DNA of 64,000 nucleotides, taken from positions 62,001-126,000 of the forward strand of contig JAFKGI010000017.1 of the NCBI GenBank assembly GCA_017307785.1, read 5' to 3'. The position numbers and the translations under genes are program-made. Of this stretch, positions 16,854 to 24,572 are shown piece by piece. Every line of letters begins with the position of its first letter. The first letter of the stretch is position 1. The stretch is from Vulcanimicrobiota bacterium. Lineage in GTDB: Bacteria; Vulcanimicrobiota; Xenobia; Xenobiales; JADMJV01. The notes under the pieces are model-generated. The model searched no databases and was not told the origin of the DNA. It was given only the letters and a program-made list of their open reading frames with translations.

Positions 16854-18008
16854 ATGCGAAAGACCGCCTTTACCCTCACGCTCGGACTGGCCTGTGCCCT
16901 GGGCGCACTGGCCGACATCGTGAGGCCCACCGTGGCCGGCACTCTCGAATCCGCTTCCGGTAATCAGATCGTCATCAAGTCGGAAACCGGTACCATGTGG
17001 CGCGCGGAACTTCAGCCCGGTTCGCACTGCGAGTGGATGGGCAGCAACCGCACGCTGGGTTCGATTCCGAAGGGCGCCAAAGTGATGCTGCGCGTGGTCG
17101 GTTCGATGACCGATAAGCCGCTCAAAGTGGACCTGCTCAGCGACTGGGGTTCGTCCTCCAAATATGTGGCCACTCAGGCTCCCAGCCCTTATTACACCAA
17201 GATGGGTGATATGGTCGGCCCCGGCGGCGTCGGCGGTAAGCCGCCCAATGCACCCCAGGTGGGCAAGACGCAGAACGTGGGGGCCTTTGCCGTCAACGGC
17301 GGTTTCCCGCATCAGAATCAGGAGAACATCCCCAACATCCTGGCGCCCAAGTCCCAAGATCCGGGCGTGGCCAGCATCAACAAAGGCACTCCTGGTTTCC
17401 AGATGGGACCCGCGCCCGCGCCGCCCGGCACCCAGCAGTCCACCTCACGGGCCGACCAGCCGGCCGCCAGCGACCCTTATCAGCAGCAGCGCGAGGCCTA
17501 TGCCGCCCAGCAGCAGCAGATGATGCAGCAGGGTGGTCAGCCGATGATGCAGCCCGGTATGCAGAATTCCTACCCCAACGCCTATCAGACCATGCCCTCC
17601 AATCCGGCCATGAACCCCGGAATGAACGGGGCCAACCCGATGATGATGAATCAGCCCGGTATGAATCCCTATGCCATGAATTCGCAGGGACCGGGCCTGG
17701 AAAGCCTCTTGAACGGGGACGAAAATGGCGGCAGCGCCCAGGATCAGGGCGGCCCTATGTTTCCCGGAATGAACAACCAGATGTCCATGGGGCAGCCGGT
17801 GCAGATGCAGGCCACGGTGATTCGCTGTGACCCGGCCACGCGCAGCCTGGTGGTCCAGACGATGGGCAGCCAGATTCCGCAGAACGTGATCGTCAACCCT
17901 CAGTCGATGATGCCGACCCTGCGCGAAGGGCAGACCGTCATGATCAGCGGCAGCACCAATCCGCAGGGATTCATCGAAGCCCAGCAGGTCATGCCCATGG
18001 GTCAGTAA
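16854..18008 (+). CDS. Secreted Met/Gln/Pro/Asn-rich protein
   Basis: 384 aa with a clear signal peptide (RKTAFTLTLGLACALGALA) and a strong GGAGGAG ribosome binding site. Residues 28-105 form a small beta-rich module ('GTLESASGNQIVIKSETGTMWRAELQPGSHCEW'). The middle (about 180-300) is low-complexity with long Gln, Met, Pro, Gly and Asn stretches (QQQQMMQQGGQPMMQPGMQ). The last 75 residues repeat the beta-module style ('QATVIRCDPATRSLVVQTMG...'). I recognise no family. It may be an extracellular or envelope structural protein. The gap before it (16709-16853) holds a purine/pyrimidine inverted repeat. Confidence 0.65.
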   Translation: MRKTAFTLTLGLACALGALADIVRPTVAGTLESASGNQIVIKSETGTMWRAELQPGSHCEWMGSNRTLGSIPKGAKVMLRVVGSMTDKPLKVDLLSDWGSSSKYVATQAPSPYYTKMGDMVGPGGVGGKPPNAPQVGKTQNVGAFAVNGGFPHQNQENIPNILAPKSQDPGVASINKGTPGFQMGPAPAPPGTQQSTSRADQPAASDPYQQQREAYAAQQQQMMQQGGQPMMQPGMQNSYPNAYQTMPSNPAMNPGMNGANPMMMNQPGMNPYAMNSQGPGLESLLNGDENGGSAQDQGGPMFPGMNNQMSMGQPVQMQATVIRCDPATRSLVVQTMGSQIPQNVIVNPQSMMPTLREGQTVMISGSTNPQGFIEAQQVMPMGQ

Positions 18009-18014
18009 TCCGGT

Positions 18015-19250
18015 TTGGACAACGAAGCTCTCAAGACCCAGGTTCTCCAATTAGCCCTGACGCTTGGTCGCAGGGCTTTGATCTTTTGGTTACTGCTGTG
18101 CCTACTGGTGGTCGGATGGCTGCTGCTCAGCCTGCTGCAGGCTGTCCACCTGGTGGCCATCATCACGTGTGTGTCGACTCTGCTGGCTTACTCTATCTCA
18201 CCGGCGGTCAGCTATCTCCATTACCGGCGCAAAATGCCCCGTATCGCCGCCATCAGCCTGGTCTACGCACTGGGTGGCCTGGCTGCCGTGTTGGCGCTGG
18301 CCTACGTGATTCCAGCCATTCAGGTCCAGTTCATCGCGTTTATGAGCAACCTGACGAGCTATGCCGGCAACCTCCAGCATACGGTCGACAACTGGCTCAT
18401 CTATGCGCAGCAGAACGCTCCCAGTTTTCTTCAGGAGCCGTTGTCCAAGATCGAGCCCGAGTCGGTGCAGTTGGAGCGCCTGGCTCGGGAACTGCAGAAC
18501 AATCCGCCCGACTGGCTGGGAACCACCTTTGCCGGCGTCTTTGCCGGCGCCAAGGCCGCCTTTACAGGAATTGCCACCACCCTGCTGGTACCGCTCTTCA
18601 CCTTCTACATTTTGATGGACGCCAATCGCTATCGAGATGGATTTCTGCGTCTCTTCCCCAAACGGTGGAAGCCAGATGTGGCGGAACTGTTGGGTCAGAT
18701 CGATCACGTGTTGGGCAACTACATTCGCGGCCAATTATTGGTTTGCCTGACCATCGGCGTTTCCATCGCCCTTTTGCTGACGATTATGGGAGTTCCCTAT
18801 GGCATCCTGATCGGAGTGTTTGCCGGTGTCGTCGACATCGTGCCCTATGTGGGCGTGGCTCTGGGAATGGTTCCCGCTTTTCTCATCGCCCTGGGTTACA
18901 AGGGGCTGCTGTTCGCCGTCTTCGTCGTGATCATGATGGAAGTGGTGCACTGGACCGAGGGACACATTATCGTGCCCGCCATCATCGGCCAGTCGGTGGG
19001 TTTGCCTCCGCTGGTGGTGATGATTGCTCTCGGCGCGGGCGCCGAATTGGGCGGTATCATGGGGATGTTTTTGTCGATGCCCCTGGCCGCTATTTTGCGC
19101 GTGCTGGTGAATTTCTACATCTCTCGATTGGAGCGATGGGATCAAAAAGAGCAAAAGGTAGGGGATACCCCCACCCCCGTCCAGCAGGAGATGCCCCCCG
19201 AGGGGGAAAGTGCGATTCCAGCGGTCGAGGTAGCGGTAGCTGCCAAGTAA
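18015..19250 (+). CDS. AI-2E family (PerM/UPF0118) transporter
   Basis: 411 aa with about eight transmembrane helices and a long extramembrane region (about 115-200) between helices 3 and 4, as in the family. Hallmarks: N-terminal 'LLLSLLQAVHLVAIITCVSTLLAYSISPAVSYLHYRR', 'VPLFTFYILMDANRYRDGFLRLFP', 'LGNYIRGQLLVCLTIGVSIALLLTIMGVPYGILIGVFAGVVDIVPYVG'-type segment, and the C-terminal helix before a Pro-rich tail. Family members export autoinducer-2, or in some cases drive Na+/H+ antiport; the substrate cannot be told. Start is TTG 18015, six bases after the previous stop, so it is co-transcribed with the secreted Met/Gln-rich protein. Confidence 0.88.
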   Translation: MDNEALKTQVLQLALTLGRRALIFWLLLCLLVVGWLLLSLLQAVHLVAIITCVSTLLAYSISPAVSYLHYRRKMPRIAAISLVYALGGLAAVLALAYVIPAIQVQFIAFMSNLTSYAGNLQHTVDNWLIYAQQNAPSFLQEPLSKIEPESVQLERLARELQNNPPDWLGTTFAGVFAGAKAAFTGIATTLLVPLFTFYILMDANRYRDGFLRLFPKRWKPDVAELLGQIDHVLGNYIRGQLLVCLTIGVSIALLLTIMGVPYGILIGVFAGVVDIVPYVGVALGMVPAFLIALGYKGLLFAVFVVIMMEVVHWTEGHIIVPAIIGQSVGLPPLVVMIALGAGAELGGIMGMFLSMPLAAILRVLVNFYISRLERWDQKEQKVGDTPTPVQQEMPPEGESAIPAVEVAVAAK

Positions 19251-19310
19251 TCCTTAAGCTTCGACTTTTGGGTTGCGGACCCGCGGATCACTCGAAAGGA
19301 ACCGCGAGCC

Positions 19311-19805
19311 TTGCAACGTTGCAAATCTCTCATTGTCCTGGGCGCCCTGATTCTGACCGGCGCCGCCTGTGCCGAACCCGAGCACACCTATACTACGGAG
19401 AGTTCAGGCACCAGTCTGCATCAGACAGACTCCACCATCGTGCCCGTCGTACATAAGAAGCACGAGCTTCATCGTCGACGCAGTCTGGCCGCCCGTAGCG
19501 GCCGTCTCAATCCGAATTTGAACCTGCCTCCGCAGAGCGGACGCACTCTGGTGTGCGGCTCCACTGCCTACTGTCTGGGCGGCCATACGGCCAGTGGCAC
19601 GGCCGTCTGCCGTGGCACGGTGGCTGTCGACCCGCGCGTCATTCCCCTGGGCTCCAAGCTCTACATCGAAGGCTATGGCTATGCCACCGCCCGCGACACC
19701 GGTGGAGCCATCCGCGGGAACAAGATCGACGTCTGGTTCCCCAGTCTGGGCGAATGCTACCAGTGGGGCTATCGCCACGTAAAAGTCACCGTCTTGAGTC
19801 GCTAA
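19311..19805 (+). CDS. Secreted 3D-domain protein (RlpA/MltA-like double-psi barrel)
   Basis: 164 aa. An N-terminal signal (SLIVLGALILTGAACA, possibly a weak lipobox) is followed by about 55 basic, disordered residues. The 3D domain occupies residues about 82-163: 'CRGTVAVDPRVIPLGSKLYIEGYGYATARDTGGAIRGNKIDVWFPS', with the three conserved aspartates that name the domain (D-P-R, D-T-G, D-V-W). 3D domains occur in peptidoglycan-cleaving enzymes (MltA, Rpf-like/YabE proteins) and stand-alone secreted proteins of Firmicutes type. Start TTG 19311 with AAAGGA 10 bases upstream. A terminator follows immediately. Confidence 0.82.
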   Translation: MQRCKSLIVLGALILTGAACAEPEHTYTTESSGTSLHQTDSTIVPVVHKKHELHRRRSLAARSGRLNPNLNLPPQSGRTLVCGSTAYCLGGHTASGTAVCRGTVAVDPRVIPLGSKLYIEGYGYATARDTGGAIRGNKIDVWFPSLGECYQWGYRHVKVTVLSR

Positions 19806-19813
19806 AAAGCAAT

Positions 19814-19848
19814 GAGGGCCCGCCGGAAAGCGGGCCCTCTTCTTTTTC
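19814..19848 (+). terminator. Terminator of the 3D-domain gene
   Basis: A perfect 10-bp stem (GAGGGCCCGC / GCGGGCCCTC) is followed by a T-rich run. Confidence 0.9.
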
Positions 19849-19854
19849 TGGGGC

Positions 19855-20787
19855 TTAGTACCAGCCCGAGCAGCGATCCACGATAAAGTCTTCCATCCAC
19901 AACCGACCCCAATTGCCCAGGAACCCCAGGTGGCCGCCATGGGCCGGCCGTTCGAAAGACACCTGGTCTGGTGCTTTCGTGGGCAAAGTTCCGGGTGGCA
20001 GAAAGGGGTCGTCCAGCGCGTCCAGGCAGACCAGCCGGGAGCGCACCCCGTCCAGGAACTGTTTGGAGCTACAGCGTCGATAATAGTCGGCTGCGTTCGC
20101 GAAGCCATGCACCGGGGCGGTCACGATGTCGTCATAGTCCTGGAAGGTCAGGCTGCGGCGGATGCTGTCGGCGCACAGCGCATCAGGGAAGCGAGCGGCC
20201 GCAGCCAGGCCCCGTTCTCGCAGAGTGCGCAGCATGGCCCGGCGGTAGAGTCGGCCCATCCAGCTCCGTTCCAGATGTTGGCAGCAAGCCTGCAGGTCCC
20301 AGGGATTGGAAACGCTGATGGCCCCGGCCAGGGCATCCAGGTTTTGCTGGCTATCGGCCAGCCACTTGACCACGATATTAGCCCCCAGAGAATATCCCAC
20401 CACCACCACGCCGCTCTGGGGGGCCTGACGACGAACCCAGGAGTAGACGGTGTCCAGTTCCTCACTGCAGCCACCGTGGTAAAGACGAGGCTGTAGGGGA
20501 GGGCAGAAGGCCCCTCGCAGGCTCAGCAAGAGAACCTGGCCCAATCCGCGCCAGAGCCAGCGTCGGCCCAGGCTGACCCCTTCTCGGGCGGTGTGATTGC
20601 CGCCCACCCCGTGGACCACGATTACGGCCAGAGGGCCGGGTCGAGGGCACCAGAGGCAGGGGAGTTCATCGCCGTCGGGAGTGGGCAGGCGCAGGTGTTC
20701 GCCCCGCAGAGGTTTTTGCAGCGCTCGCACCAGCGAACCGCCCAGCGTCTGCAGGTGAGGGTTGCGCAAAGACGGCTGAAAAATCAA
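19855..20787 (-). CDS. YheT/ABHD3-type alpha/beta hydrolase
   Basis: 310 aa, the usual length. N-terminal 'FQPSLRNPHLQTLGGSL' is the signature of the YheT/EMB8/ABHD1-3 group. The oxyanion segment is 'IVVHGVGGNHTA', the nucleophile serine lies in 'VVVGYSLGANIVVKWL', the acid in 'LDALDDPFLPP', and the histidine in 'PAHGGHLGFLG'. The family are esterases or lipases of unknown natural substrate. Its start overlaps the stop of the upstream membrane-anchored protein gene by four bases, so translation is coupled. Confidence 0.88.
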   Translation of the reverse strand: MIFQPSLRNPHLQTLGGSLVRALQKPLRGEHLRLPTPDGDELPCLWCPRPGPLAVIVVHGVGGNHTAREGVSLGRRWLWRGLGQVLLLSLRGAFCPPLQPRLYHGGCSEELDTVYSWVRRQAPQSGVVVVGYSLGANIVVKWLADSQQNLDALAGAISVSNPWDLQACCQHLERSWMGRLYRRAMLRTLRERGLAAAARFPDALCADSIRRSLTFQDYDDIVTAPVHGFANAADYYRRCSSKQFLDGVRSRLVCLDALDDPFLPPGTLPTKAPDQVSFERPAHGGHLGFLGNWGRLWMEDFIVDRCSGWY

Positions 20788-21380
20788 TTGGCGGTGGGAG
20801 CCATGATTAAGATCGACTCCACTTTATCGCCGTTCATATTGATGTGAATGCCCTCTTTCCAGTAGTGCAGCGTGAAGGCGTTGGGCTTGGCGCTACCGGG
20901 TGTGGGTGAAGGCTTCTCCAGTGGCTCGTATTCGTAGTCATCGCCGAGTTCGCGAACCACCAGGTCGGCGTCGCTGCCCACTGAGATGCCGGCGGGGGTG
21001 TGCAGTTCCGGGTTGGTCACCAAAACGTAGGCGACTTGGCTGTGCTGTACTCCGCAAGTCAGCCCCGCTTTGTCGAACCGATAGAGGACGGCTGCTTGAG
21101 TTGGCTTGGCTTTACCCCGGCCCAGGCGCTGCTCGACCGCGGAAATATGTAGCCCCAGCCGCAAAAATCCCACCCGTTCGCCGGGCGCAATAAACTGGTC
21201 GTCTGGCCCTGCCGTCACGGCGGGCTGAGCTCTGCGGGAAGGTTCGCCCCGTTCTGGAAGCTCGGAACCTACCGCAATCAAAAGAATTGCCAGTGAGGCC
21301 AGCAGCAGCACGCGTAGCCAGCGGCGCTGGCGTTTGCGGGACTCGTCGCTCAGGTCTGGTTCAGTAGAAGACTCACTCAC
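20784..21380 (-). CDS. Membrane-anchored hypothetical protein
   Basis: 198 aa from GTG 21380, which has AAAGG about 8 bases upstream; the open frame continues 22 codons further. A basic N-terminus (RKRQRRWLR) precedes one membrane helix (VLLLASLAILLIAVGS). About 140 extracytoplasmic residues follow with a repeated-strand pattern ('GERVGFLRLGLHISAVEQRLGRGK', 'AGLTCGVQHSQVAYVLVTNPELHTPAGISVGSDADLVVRELGDDY'), reminiscent of small domains in proteins secreted by Myxobacteria-like and Cyanobacteria-like lineages, but not a named family I can be sure of. It is the first gene of a two-gene unit with the hydrolase. Confidence 0.65.
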   Translation of the reverse strand: MSESSTEPDLSDESRKRQRRWLRVLLLASLAILLIAVGSELPERGEPSRRAQPAVTAGPDDQFIAPGERVGFLRLGLHISAVEQRLGRGKAKPTQAAVLYRFDKAGLTCGVQHSQVAYVLVTNPELHTPAGISVGSDADLVVRELGDDYEYEPLEKPSPTPGSAKPNAFTLHYWKEGIHINMNGDKVESILIMAPTAN

Positions 21381-21454
21381 AAGAAAAACCTTTCTGGTTC
21401 TTTGCCTGGATAACCTTGACACCCCTTCGGGATCTGTGATAAACACTCCGCAGA

Positions 21455-21530
21455 GTTCCCGTAGCTTAATGGATAGAGCGTCTGGCTACGGACCAGAAGG
21501 TTGGGGGTTCGAGTCCCTCCGGGAACGCCA
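21455..21530 (+). tRNA. tRNA-Arg(ACG)
   Basis: 76 nt cloverleaf. The acceptor stem GTTCCCG (21455-21461) pairs with CGGGAAC (21520-21526), with discriminator G and an encoded CCA end (21528-21530). The anticodon stem TCTGG/CCAGA encloses the loop CTACGGA, with anticodon ACG at 21488-21490. The T-arm GGTTCGAGTCC is present. A34 would be deaminated to inosine and read CGU/CGC/CGA. Confidence 0.95.
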
Positions 21531-21533
21531 CCA

Positions 21534-21560
21534 AAAGCCCGCTGCAAAGCGGGCTTTTTT
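21534..21560 (+). terminator. Terminator after tRNA-Arg
   Basis: The stem AAAGCCCGC / GCGGGCTTT with a short loop and T run starts 4 bases after the CCA end. Confidence 0.85.
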
Positions 21561-21580
21561 ATTGGGCTTGTGTCAAAACC

Positions 21581-22675
21581 TCATCTTGAATAGCCGACCA
21601 TCTCCACGTAGCCACGTCCGCCGGAGCTGACCTCCACGGCCCCCTCCCAATAGCGAACCGCACCCGTCATCTCCTGATCGCTGAGCCGCGGCTTGACCAC
21701 CAGCTCTCGCCCCTGGACGCCGATCTTCCAGCCGGCCGGATATTCCGCTCCGTCCACCGGACTGCGCCAGTGCCCGGTCACCTCGAGCTTGAGGTCGTCG
21801 CGCTTGAGCCGGGTCACCTTTCCATCGGCGGACACCCAACTGCCCGCGCTCCACTGCACCGACCGCCCCTGCTTGTCGCGCAGTTGATAGAACATCAGCT
21901 CGCAGCCGTCATCGAGCTGCAGGGCAAACCAGTCCCAGCCAGCCATCTCCTTGCCGAGTGGCTGCGTGCTCCACTCCCGGTCCATCCAGGAAGTGCCGCG
22001 CACCGAATGCCGGCCTGAGGGGACCTGGACCACTCCCTGCGTCTCCAGGCGCGTCAGGGAGTAGTAATAAGACGACTGCTCGGGTCGGTCCCCCTTGCGA
22101 CTATAGCCGTCCTCCCCTTGCAGCACAGGGGCCTTTAAGGGCTTCATAGATAGATCCAGCATACACCCCTCGGCTGCCGCCTTCACATGAAATGCCGAGG
22201 TAGAAAGATCGATCTTCCAGTCCTCCACCCAGACCGACCGGGGCGTAGCTCCCGCCAATCCCACCGCCGCCCGGGACAACCGCTCGAACCGGTGAAACTT
22301 CCCCGACCTCACGTCCGAGATGGCAAAATGACCCATCATCGAGTGCTTCGAGGCCCAGGCGGAGGTACGCGGAATCAGCCGGTCCACCGGCTTCTCGGTG
22401 GCCTGGCGAAACAATGTCAGCTCATAGCCGAACTCCTCGAGGTTGCCGGTAAAGTACCACCACTCGCTGAGAAAATCGTCGTGCGGCCCGTGATCCTCGG
22501 GAAAGCGAAAGCGACGCCCGGGCTTCGGATTTGAGAACCCCTCGCCGCCCGCCATCAAATCCGTCACCTTCAAGGACGGCCGCACCGGCGCGGCCGGGCT
22601 CCAGGCCCGCTGAAACCAGCCCGCCAGCAGCGGCACCATCAGCAAAAAGAGCAGCGAAGCCAGCAGGGCCCTCAT
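21581..22675 (-). CDS. AttH/CrtC-like (COG5621) secreted lipocalin-type protein
   Basis: 364 aa. N-terminal membrane or signal segment ([18 protein letters not shown]). The body has the features of the AttH / hydroxyneurosporene-synthase-like fold: '[23 protein letters not shown]' near residue 60, then '[15 protein letters not shown]', '[15 protein letters not shown]', '[22 protein letters not shown]'. The family is usually encoded with an ABC transporter of the LolD/FtsX type, and the protein is anchored or periplasmic. Here its start overlaps the ABC ATPase stop by four bases. The permease normally encoded between them is missing. Confidence 0.85.
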   Translation of the reverse strand: MRALLASLLFLLMVPLLAGWFQRAWSPAAPVRPSLKVTDLMAGGEGFSNPKPGRRFRFPEDHGPHDDFLSEWWYFTGNLEEFGYELTLFRQATEKPVDRLIPRTSAWASKHSMMGHFAISDVRSGKFHRFERLSRAAVGLAGATPRSVWVEDWKIDLSTSAFHVKAAAEGCMLDLSMKPLKAPVLQGEDGYSRKGDRPEQSSYYYSLTRLETQGVVQVPSGRHSVRGTSWMDREWSTQPLGKEMAGWDWFALQLDDGCELMFYQLRDKQGRSVQWSAGSWVSADGKVTRLKRDDLKLEVTGHWRSPVDGAEYPAGWKIGVQGRELVVKPRLSDQEMTGAVRYWEGAVEVSSGGRGYVEMVGYSR

Positions 22676-23313
22676 ACCAACTGGCCGTCCACCACGCGCA
22701 CCACCCGGTCGGCGGCATCGGCCACCTCCTGCGAGTGGGTGGCCACCAACAAGGTGACCCCCGCATCTCTCAGGCGCAGCAAATCCAGCACCGTGGCCCC
22801 GTTTTCCTGGTCCAGATTACCGGTCGGTTCGTCGGCCAGCACCAGCCGCGGCCCGTGTACCAGGGCCCGGGCCACCGCCACCCGCTGCTGCTCACCGCCC
22901 GACAGCTTGTCGGGATAGGACTCCCGCCGCTCCCACAGGCCCACCCGTCGCAGCATCCCCTCCACGTCCCCGCTCCGCCCCGACAACTCCAGCACCAGCC
23001 CCAGATTCTCGGCTACCGTTAAAGTCGGAAACAGGTGGAAGAACTGGAAGATAAACCCCAGCTGGCGGCGCCGAAACAGCGTAAAATCGTGGTCGGATAA
23101 GGCCGTCAGCTCCACCTCGTCGCAAAATACGCGCCCCGAATCCACGCGATCCAGCCCGGCCGCCAGATTTAAGAGAGTCGACTTGCCCGACCCGCTTCGG
23201 CCCAGCAGGGCCGTGAAAGAGCCGGTGGGCAACTCCAGGCTCGCCTCGCGCAAAACCTGGCGCTCGACCGCGCCTTCCGTAAACTTCTTGCTCACCCGCT
23301 CAAAACGCAACAC
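22672..23313 (-). CDS. LolD/MacB-type ABC transporter ATP-binding protein
   Basis: 213 aa, complete nucleotide-binding domain. Walker A '[11 protein letters not shown]', Q-loop '[13 protein letters not shown]', signature '[15 protein letters not shown]', Walker B '[12 protein letters not shown]', and the switch histidine in 'VATHSQEV' are all intact. This is the LolD/FtsE/AttE class, which works with FtsX-type permeases to move lipoproteins, peptides or lipids. No permease gene is adjacent. It begins just after the divergent-facing terminator of the aldolase gene, so it has its own promoter in a gap of about 60 bases (23314-23371) that also holds that terminator. Confidence 0.93.
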   Translation of the reverse strand: MLRFERVSKKFTEGAVERQVLREASLELPTGSFTALLGRSGSGKSTLLNLAAGLDRVDSGRVFCDEVELTALSDHDFTLFRRRQLGFIFQFFHLFPTLTVAENLGLVLELSGRSGDVEGMLRRVGLWERRESYPDKLSGGEQQRVAVARALVHGPRLVLADEPTGNLDQENGATVLDLLRLRDAGVTLLVATHSQEVADAADRVVRVVDGQLV

Positions 23314-23327
23314 AGCTCAACTCCAAC

Positions 23328-23358
23328 AAAAAAGGCCCCCCGCAGCGCGCGGGGGGCC
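23328..23358 (-). terminator. Terminator of the aldolase gene
   Basis: A perfect 10-bp GC stem (GGCCCCCCGC / GCGGGGGGCC) has a T run on the minus strand, 13 bases after the aldolase stop. Confidence 0.9.
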
Positions 23359-23371
23359 CCAGAAGCCAATT

Positions 23372-24451
23372 TTAGGCGATGGTGACTTTTTCGTCCAGGT
23401 AAACGTCCTGGATAGCGTTGAGCAAAGCCACGCCCTCCTGCATCGGACGCTGGAACGCCTTGCGGCCCGAAATCAGACCCATACCGCCGGCGCGCTTGTT
23501 GACCACGGCCGTCATCACGGCCTGTTCCAGGTCGCCCGCGCCCTTGGATTCGCCGCCCGAGTTGATCAAACCGGCGCGACCCATGTAGCAGTTGGCCACC
23601 TGGTAGCGGACCAGGTCGATGGGGTGGTCGGAAGACAGCTCGGAGTACATCTTCTTGTTGGTCTTGGCGAACTTAATCGCCTCGAAGCCACCGTTGTTCT
23701 CGGCCATCTTCTGCTTGATGATGTCGGCCTGAATGGTCACACCCAGGTGATTGGCCTGACCCGTCAAGTCGGCGGCGACATGGTAGTCCTTGCCGTCCTT
23801 CTTGAAGGCGTCATTGCGGGCGTAGCACCACAGCACCGTGGCCATACCCAGCTCGTGGGCATATTCGAAGGCCTCGGCGATCTCCACGATCTGGCGGCGC
23901 GAATCTTCGGAACCGAAGTAGATGGTGGCGCCCACGGCCACGGCGCCCATATTCCAGGCTTCCTTGACGCTGCCGAAGAGCACCTGGTCGAAAGTGTTGG
24001 GGTAGGTCATCAGCTCGTTGTGATTGATCTTCACGATGAACGGAATCTTGTGCGCGTACTTACGGGCCACTGCGCCCAGAACGCCGTAGGTCGAAGCCAC
24101 CGCGTTACAGCCGCCCTCGATGGCCAGCTTGACAATGTTCTCGGGATCGAAGTACATCGGGTTGGGCGCAAACGAAGCGCCGGCGGTGTGTTCAATGCCC
24201 TGGTCGACCGGAAGGATCGAGAGGTAACCGGAGTTCTTCAAGCGGCCGGCGCCAAAGAGCGTCTGCAGGCTGCGCAGAACCTGGATGGGGCGGTCGCTGA
24301 TCGACCAGATGCGGTCCACGAAATCGGGGCCCGGCAGATGCAGGGCCGAGCTGGGGATGGTGCTGCACTTGTGGCCCAGCAGATGCTCGGCGTCCGCTCC
24401 CAAAATTTTCTCAACGTCAATATTTTTGTCAACAGCCAGTGTCATAGGCAT
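23372..24451 (-). CDS. fbaB: Class I fructose-bisphosphate aldolase (FbaB/DhnA type)
   Basis: 359 aa. Splits fructose-1,6-bisphosphate into two triose phosphates (or the reverse) through a Schiff base, in central carbon metabolism. The sequence is the long FbaB form: '[25 protein letters not shown]', '[29 protein letters not shown]', '[26 protein letters not shown]', '[19 protein letters not shown]', and the C-terminal phosphate-binding '[18 protein letters not shown]' and '[14 protein letters not shown]'. Divergent from topB, with a structured 121-base gap between them. A terminator lies directly downstream, so it is monocistronic. Confidence 0.95.
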   Translation of the reverse strand: MPMTLAVDKNIDVEKILGADAEHLLGHKCSTIPSSALHLPGPDFVDRIWSISDRPIQVLRSLQTLFGAGRLKNSGYLSILPVDQGIEHTAGASFAPNPMYFDPENIVKLAIEGGCNAVASTYGVLGAVARKYAHKIPFIVKINHNELMTYPNTFDQVLFGSVKEAWNMGAVAVGATIYFGSEDSRRQIVEIAEAFEYAHELGMATVLWCYARNDAFKKDGKDYHVAADLTGQANHLGVTIQADIIKQKMAENNGGFEAIKFAKTNKKMYSELSSDHPIDLVRYQVANCYMGRAGLINSGGESKGAGDLEQAVMTAVVNKRAGGMGLISGRKAFQRPMQEGVALLNAIQDVYLDEKVTIA

Positions 24452-24473
24452 AACCCTCTCAAACGAAAAATGC

Positions 24474-24546
24474 TGACGCCAGGTTCGTCAGAACCCTCTC
24501 CAGATCCCTGGCAGCAGGGATCGCCAAACCGGATAGAAATATCCGG
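24474..24546. promoter_or_regulatory. Three consecutive perfect inverted repeats between fbaB and topB
   Basis: CTGACG/CGTCAG (24474-24491), GATCCCTG/CAGGGATC (24503-24522) and CCGGATA/TATCCGG (24529-24546) lie in one 73-base run, each with a 4-6 base loop. None has a T tract. They may fold in the topB 5' leader or be protein-binding sites for the divergent promoters. Confidence 0.5.
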
Positions 24547-24572
24547 CCAATCCCCAAATTCTCGGAGGTCCC

